Assembly: GCA_034419095.1 (NCBI GenBank)
Contig: DAOULQ010000234.1
Location: 1-35,004, forward strand
Direction: 5' to 3'
Origin: UBA7937 sp034419095
GTDB taxonomy: Bacteria > Chloroflexota > Anaerolineae > UBA7937
Length of the DNA: 35,004 nucleotides
Part shown: positions 31,862 through 35,004 of the stretch, one piece after another
Layout of the letters: every line of letters starts with the position of its first letter
Position numbering within the stretch: the first letter of the stretch is position 1
Made by a program: the position numbers and the translations under genes
The notes under the pieces: model-generated
What the model was told of the DNA's origin: nothing
Database searches by the model: none
The model's input: the letters and a program-made list of their open reading frames with translations, nothing else

Positions 31862-32320
31862 ATGGATATACTACTTCTTCAAGACGTGGAGGGGGTAGGG
31901 AAGGCTGGTGAGGTTCAAGCCGTGGCTGGAGGGTACGCCCGCCATTACCTTATCCCCCAAGGCCTAGCCATGGTGGCTACTGAGCGCGCTCTCAAGGAAG
32001 CGGAGGGTTGGCGTCAGGCCCAGGCGAGGCGTGAAGAGCGGCAGAGGGCCAAGTTTCAGGACCTGGCGGCGCGAATGGAGAAGATAACCCTTAACTTCAA
32101 AGCCAAGGTGGGCGGGAAGGAGAAACTCTACGGCTCGATCACCAGCGGGGATATCGCGGAGGCCCTGGAGAGAGAGTTGGAAGAGGGCATCGACAAGCGA
32201 AGGATCGACCTTCCAGAGCCCCTCCGGGAACTGGGAACCTATAGGGTGGTCGTAAGGCTCATGGGAGATCTGTCGCCTGAGGTCACCGTGGTGGTGGAGG
32301 AGGCCTCGGAGGGAGGGTAG
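31862..32320 (+). CDS. rplI: 50S ribosomal protein bL9
   Basis: 152 residues, the usual length. The N-terminal rRNA-binding domain starts MDILLLQDVEGVGKAGE and includes AGGYARHYLIPQGLA. A long charged connecting helix (about 45-75) leads to the C-terminal domain, with KLYGSITSGDIAEAL and LPEPLRELGTYRV. ATG at 31862 is chosen because it gives the family N-terminus and lies just after the promoter; an upstream TTG frame at 31841 overlaps the -10 box. It is followed one base later by a small zinc-protein gene. The usual neighbours rpsF, ssb and rpsR are absent here. Confidence 0.97.
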   Translation: MDILLLQDVEGVGKAGEVQAVAGGYARHYLIPQGLAMVATERALKEAEGWRQAQARREERQRAKFQDLAARMEKITLNFKAKVGGKEKLYGSITSGDIAEALERELEEGIDKRRIDLPEPLRELGTYRVVVRLMGDLSPEVTVVVEEASEGG

Positions 32321-32321
32321 C

Positions 32322-32669
32322 GTGGAAGAGGAGAAAGAGCGGTATTTTCTCATTAAACATCTCATCAGCAATATCAGGTGTGCGGTCTGCAGCGAGCGGT
32401 ATGAGCCCAAAGATGTGCAGATCCTTGGCCGCCAGGACGACCTCTGGATCATGGGGGTGACCTGCGCCCATTGCCATACCCAAGGGATGATCTTCGCCGT
32501 GGTGCGCGAGGGCCAGCCTCCGGAGGTGATCACGGAGATGACGCCGGAGGAGTTGACCAGGATCCCGGAACTCCCCCCCATTGATGCCGACGACGTTTTG
32601 GATATGCACCGGCTCTTGAGAGATTTCAAGGGCGATTTCTACGATCTTCTGGGGAAGGACGAGGTTTAA
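32322..32669 (+). CDS. Small zinc-binding protein of unknown function
   Basis: 115 residues from GTG 32322, with GGAGGGTAG in the end of rplI as ribosome site. Two Cys pairs, CAVC (about 20-23) and CAHC (about 48-51), are spaced as in a treble-clef or rubredoxin-like zinc site. The acidic C-terminal half includes PPIDADDVLDMHRLLRDFKG, a helix I have seen in Chloroflexota hypotheticals (unverified). It starts one base after the rplI stop and ends at a terminator, so it is cotranscribed with rplI. A ribosome-related role is only suggested by that pairing. Confidence 0.8.
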   Translation: MEEEKERYFLIKHLISNIRCAVCSERYEPKDVQILGRQDDLWIMGVTCAHCHTQGMIFAVVREGQPPEVITEMTPEELTRIPELPPIDADDVLDMHRLLRDFKGDFYDLLGKDEV

Positions 32670-32672
32670 GAG

Positions 32673-32701
32673 AAGCCACCGCCCACAGGCGGTGGCTTTT
32701 T
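32673..32701 (+). terminator. Terminator of rplI operon
   Basis: A perfect 11-bp stem (32673-32683 with 32688-32698) with a CACA loop and a T-tract (32697-32701). It lies against the stop codon of the convergent radical SAM gene. Confidence 0.9.
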
Positions 32702-33764
32702 AATATGCCCGCGAGAGGAGGTGGCGGTTCCCGATATGGACGTTAGTCAGACCGGCCTGGCGAGCCGCATCTTTTGCCTCTTCCGCATGGCGCACTGAGG
32801 TGCGCGGTAGATCATGGATATAGAAGTGGGGGTGGAAGCCCAGGAGAGAGTAAGGGATATTCGGATCCAGGGAGGCGATGAACCGGGCGATACCACTTAT
32901 CTCTTGGGCATCGACATATCCTGGAACTAGAAGGGTGCTAGCCACAAGCAACGGCGGTTCAGGGCGCTGGGGGATATACCTGGCCGCCAGGGCGAAGTTC
33001 TCTAACGTCTGTCTATTCGTCACCCCCGTGAGGGCCAGATGTAGGTTCTCGTCATAGGCCTTAAGGTCGAACTTCACGCACCCCCCCGTCTCCAAAGATA
33101 GCCTCACCGCTTGCTCTAAGGCTTTCGGTTCCAGGGAGCCGTTGGTTTCCCAGCAAACCCTCACCCCCTGTCGAGCCAGGATACGGGAGGTGGCCAAAGC
33201 GTGGGGGATCTGCGGCGTAGGGTCGCCACCGAAATAGCAGATACAGAAGGTTCGTGAATCGGCCTTCCCCGCCAACTCTTGGGCGCTCAGGCCATTGTCC
33301 TGGGGTGACATCTGGCGATAATGCCAGTTCTGACAGAAGAGACAGTTGAAAGAACAAGCCCCATAGAAGACGGCTAGGTTATGGTAGCCGTACATCTTGC
33401 TCCCTTCACAGACCCAGGCGGCCACGCAGTTGGTAGGCAGGGGGTCATAATACCAGTGGAGGATCCCCTTCTTGGCCGTCCCCGCCAGGTGAACCAATTT
33501 CCCACCCTGGTTAGCGCGCAGGCCACAGAACCCCCTTCCACCTTCTGGGATCAGACATTCGTTGACACAAAGGGGGCATCGTACCCCTTCCTCATCCCTG
33601 GGCGGCTCCGGGGGGAGGCCGAACTCCAGGTGCGTGGCTTGCTGCACCTCCCTTAGGGAGGGAAGGACCTCGTTCGGGAAATCGCGGATACAATCCCCAC
33701 AGGCCCCTAGTGTGGAAGCGATGAGAGGGGAAGATCTACCGCAATTGGAGCAACGCCCAGCCAT
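32700..33764 (-). CDS. amrS: AmmeMemoRadiSam-type radical SAM enzyme (AmrS-like)
   Basis: 354 residues. The radical SAM cluster motif is CSFNCLFC (Cys137, Cys141, Cys144), binding a 4Fe-4S cluster that cleaves S-adenosylmethionine. Upstream, CPLCVNECLIP and GRGFCGLRANQGGKL are the extra Cys motifs characteristic of the AmrS/PflA-like family. A leading zinc-finger-like pair (Cys5/Cys8, Cys22/Cys25) precedes them. FGGDPTPQ is the glycine-rich SAM segment. ATG at 33764 is 3 nt after the DUF3048 stop, so the two genes form an operon. The partner AmmeMemo (AmrA/AmrB) genes are not in this window. The substrate is unknown. Confidence 0.88.
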   Translation of the reverse strand: MAGRCSNCGRSSPLIASTLGACGDCIRDFPNEVLPSLREVQQATHLEFGLPPEPPRDEEGVRCPLCVNECLIPEGGRGFCGLRANQGGKLVHLAGTAKKGILHWYYDPLPTNCVAAWVCEGSKMYGYHNLAVFYGACSFNCLFCQNWHYRQMSPQDNGLSAQELAGKADSRTFCICYFGGDPTPQIPHALATSRILARQGVRVCWETNGSLEPKALEQAVRLSLETGGCVKFDLKAYDENLHLALTGVTNRQTLENFALAARYIPQRPEPPLLVASTLLVPGYVDAQEISGIARFIASLDPNIPYSLLGFHPHFYIHDLPRTSVRHAEEAKDAARQAGLTNVHIGNRHLLSRAY

Positions 33765-33767
33765 GCT

Positions 33768-34877
33768 CTACTCGCTCTCTACCTCCAGCGTGGGCGGGAC
33801 GACCTCTATCCAGGAGTTGCCCTCGGCCAGGGGGATGGAGTTCCCCTCTTCGTCAAAGAAGGAGAGCATATTCCCCGTGCCCGCCCAGACCCAACGGGCA
33901 GGGATATAATAGCCGTCCCGCAAGACCACCGCTTCCCCTTCATCGTTCAAATCGATATCGATCGAGAGTTGCATATTCTCATCCTCGATTATATGAGGCA
34001 CTGCCACCTTATGCTCAGCCCAGATGACAATGACATTGGCCGCCTTTATCTGCTCCCCGGTTGTTGCCTCGGTGTGAGGAACGCCATTGATGAAACGCAG
34101 GTATCTTTGGTCTTCCTCGTCCCATCGCCAACTAGGCTGGCTGTCGCTGAAATAGGGGATGGTGATCTCGTTTATCTCCTCCACCTTTGTGGTAGGCTCC
34201 AGGGAGCCGAAGAGGAGCGGGGGAACTCGCATGGGGCGCTGCCAACCCCGTTCATCGGCGATCTGCCAGAGGACAGGGGTACTGGTGAAGGTATTATAAG
34301 GCCACCCCTCCTTGGGGCCTCGCACAAAGCCGGGGTCGCCGCGAGTCTCATCTAACCTGGGGAAGGTGGTCTCGTTGTTGAGCACCCAGAGCACCCCCGG
34401 GCTAGCCCCGGCATGGGCCAAGATGCCATCGAAGAGATAGGCTAGGGAGATATCGATGAGGCGCGCGCTCCTCACGGGCCCGATCTTCTCGAAATCGTGA
34501 CAGAGATAGACGGCATCGAAGCGGGTTATCCCCCCCTCGGTGAGATGCTCGATCACTATATCCGCCTTATGGAGCCCGGACTGGGGACGGGCCCTTTTGC
34601 TGTTGCCTATCTTGATTATCAGGGGCCTGCGCAGCGCCTTTTCCAGTTCCTCCATCGCTTCCCCGGTCAAGGGGCAGCGATCGGATTCTGGGGTCGGTGT
34701 AGGGGTTGGGGTGGGTGGCTCTGGGGTATTGGTGGGAGGGGCGGCGGGGGTGACCAGGGGTTTTGGGGTCTTGGTGGGGGTAGGGGTAGCGATGGGCCCC
34801 CTAGGCCCGCAGCCCCCTAGGAAGGTGACCAGAAAACCTATTAGGAGGAGCGACATCGCTCCTTGGCGACTTGACAT
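33768..34877 (-). CDS. DUF3048 (YerB-like) lipoprotein
   Basis: 369 residues. A lipoprotein signal peptide ends at LGGC (Cys23), followed by a Pro/Thr linker (about 29-64) that spaces the protein from the membrane. The DUF3048 signatures follow: RPLIIKIGNSKRARPQSGLH, ADIVIEHLTEGGITRF and GPVRSARLIDISL. The C-terminal part has the second region with TGEQIKAANVIVIW. ATG at 34877 follows CTGGAGGTC. The gene is first in an operon with amrS. YerB-type proteins have no settled function; a cell-wall-related or surface role is inference. Confidence 0.92.
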   Translation of the reverse strand: MSSRQGAMSLLLIGFLVTFLGGCGPRGPIATPTPTKTPKPLVTPAAPPTNTPEPPTPTPTPTPESDRCPLTGEAMEELEKALRRPLIIKIGNSKRARPQSGLHKADIVIEHLTEGGITRFDAVYLCHDFEKIGPVRSARLIDISLAYLFDGILAHAGASPGVLWVLNNETTFPRLDETRGDPGFVRGPKEGWPYNTFTSTPVLWQIADERGWQRPMRVPPLLFGSLEPTTKVEEINEITIPYFSDSQPSWRWDEEDQRYLRFINGVPHTEATTGEQIKAANVIVIWAEHKVAVPHIIEDENMQLSIDIDLNDEGEAVVLRDGYYIPARWVWAGTGNMLSFFDEEGNSIPLAEGNSWIEVVPPTLEVESE

Positions 34878-34880
34878 ATT

Positions 34881-34914
34881 TCTGACCTCCAGTTCAGATA
34901 CCGGTCAGATTATA
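34881..34914 (-). promoter_or_regulatory. DUF3048-amrS promoter with inverted repeat
   Basis: A consensus minus-strand TATAAT (34914-34909) with a poor -35. An inverted repeat TCTGACC/GGTCAGA (34881-34887 with 34903-34909) spans the start point and the ribosome site and could be an operator. Confidence 0.5.
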
Positions 34915-34949
34915 ACATACCCTGCTCCGGCTATCGAGTCAAATACGCC

Positions 34950-35004
34950 TGTCAAGCAATTTAAACATGTAACCGAACCTTGCTCGGTTGTGCAACATAT
35001 TTTG
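34950..35004 (+). mobile_element. End of a second, related insertion sequence (runs off the right edge)
   Basis: Starts TGTCAAG (34950-34956), then ATGTAACCGAA (34968-34978) and GGTTGTGCAACATA (34988-35001). The same ordered blocks occur on the minus strand of 136-70. Its transposase would read to the right, outside the window. Confidence 0.6.

Noticed and set aside
34950..34955. Outward promoter from the right IS end toward DUF3048
   Set aside because: TTGACA is present on the minus strand but there is no -10 box at 16-18 nt; the TATAAT is 35 nt away.

Overview
The window looks like part of a Chloroflexota chromosome (an Anaerolineae-like, possibly thermophilic member). The reasons are protein architectures I associate with that phylum: four large GT39-type membrane glycosyltransferases with reiterated C-terminal beta domains, two zinc-ribbon/TM/TolB-repeat surface proteins, and a DUF5317 protein with an extra C-terminal WPVEYxD-type segment. 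AGG/AGA arginine and ATA isoleucine codons are common. Placement is by inference only; no rRNA or tRNA is present.

Layout: (1) 1-136, the end of an insertion sequence whose transposase reads out of the left edge. A related IS end starts at 34950 and faces out of the right edge, so the roughly 34.8 kb between them is bracketed by divergent copies. (2) 131-638, a promoter partly built from the IS end, an attenuator-like hairpin, a small Cys-rich protein of unknown function and a strong terminator. (3) 642-7243, histidine catabolism: hutH, hutU, hutI, an internally deleted PHP-domain gene, and convergent ftcD (bifunctional formiminotransferase-cyclodeaminase). Together these cover histidine to glutamate plus methenyl-THF. 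(4) 7246-10821, a conserved hypothetical protein, a promoter-driven structured RNA carrying a 31-codon membrane-peptide ORF, then a translationally coupled HD-GYP phosphodiesterase and DUF5317 protein. (5) 10801-14927, a PcrA/UvrD helicase (minus strand) and divergent adenine deaminase, whose conserved C-terminus is cut off by an in-frame amber codon. (6) 15163-18856, the two zinc-ribbon TolB-repeat proteins. (7) 19024-20687, Maf pyrophosphatase and an amidohydrolase. (8) 20692-31782, four minus-strand GT39-like glycosyltransferases, interrupted by a small island with a DUF3800 gene and a convergent candidate sRNA. (9) 31793-34914, a divergent promoter region with a palindrome, rplI and a small zinc protein (plus), then an AmrS-like radical SAM enzyme and a DUF3048 lipoprotein (minus).

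The most interesting signals not explained by ordinary gene content are: the structured RNA/peptide locus at 8175-8470; the candidate sRNA beside DUF3800 (27789-27894); the amber codon near the end of ade; a homopolymer frameshift at the end of one glycosyltransferase; the in-frame core deletion in the PHP gene; a 24-bp palindrome over both -35 boxes between the fourth glycosyltransferase gene and rplI; and several promoters whose -10 box lies only 6-11 nt from the start codon, which implies leaderless mRNAs.
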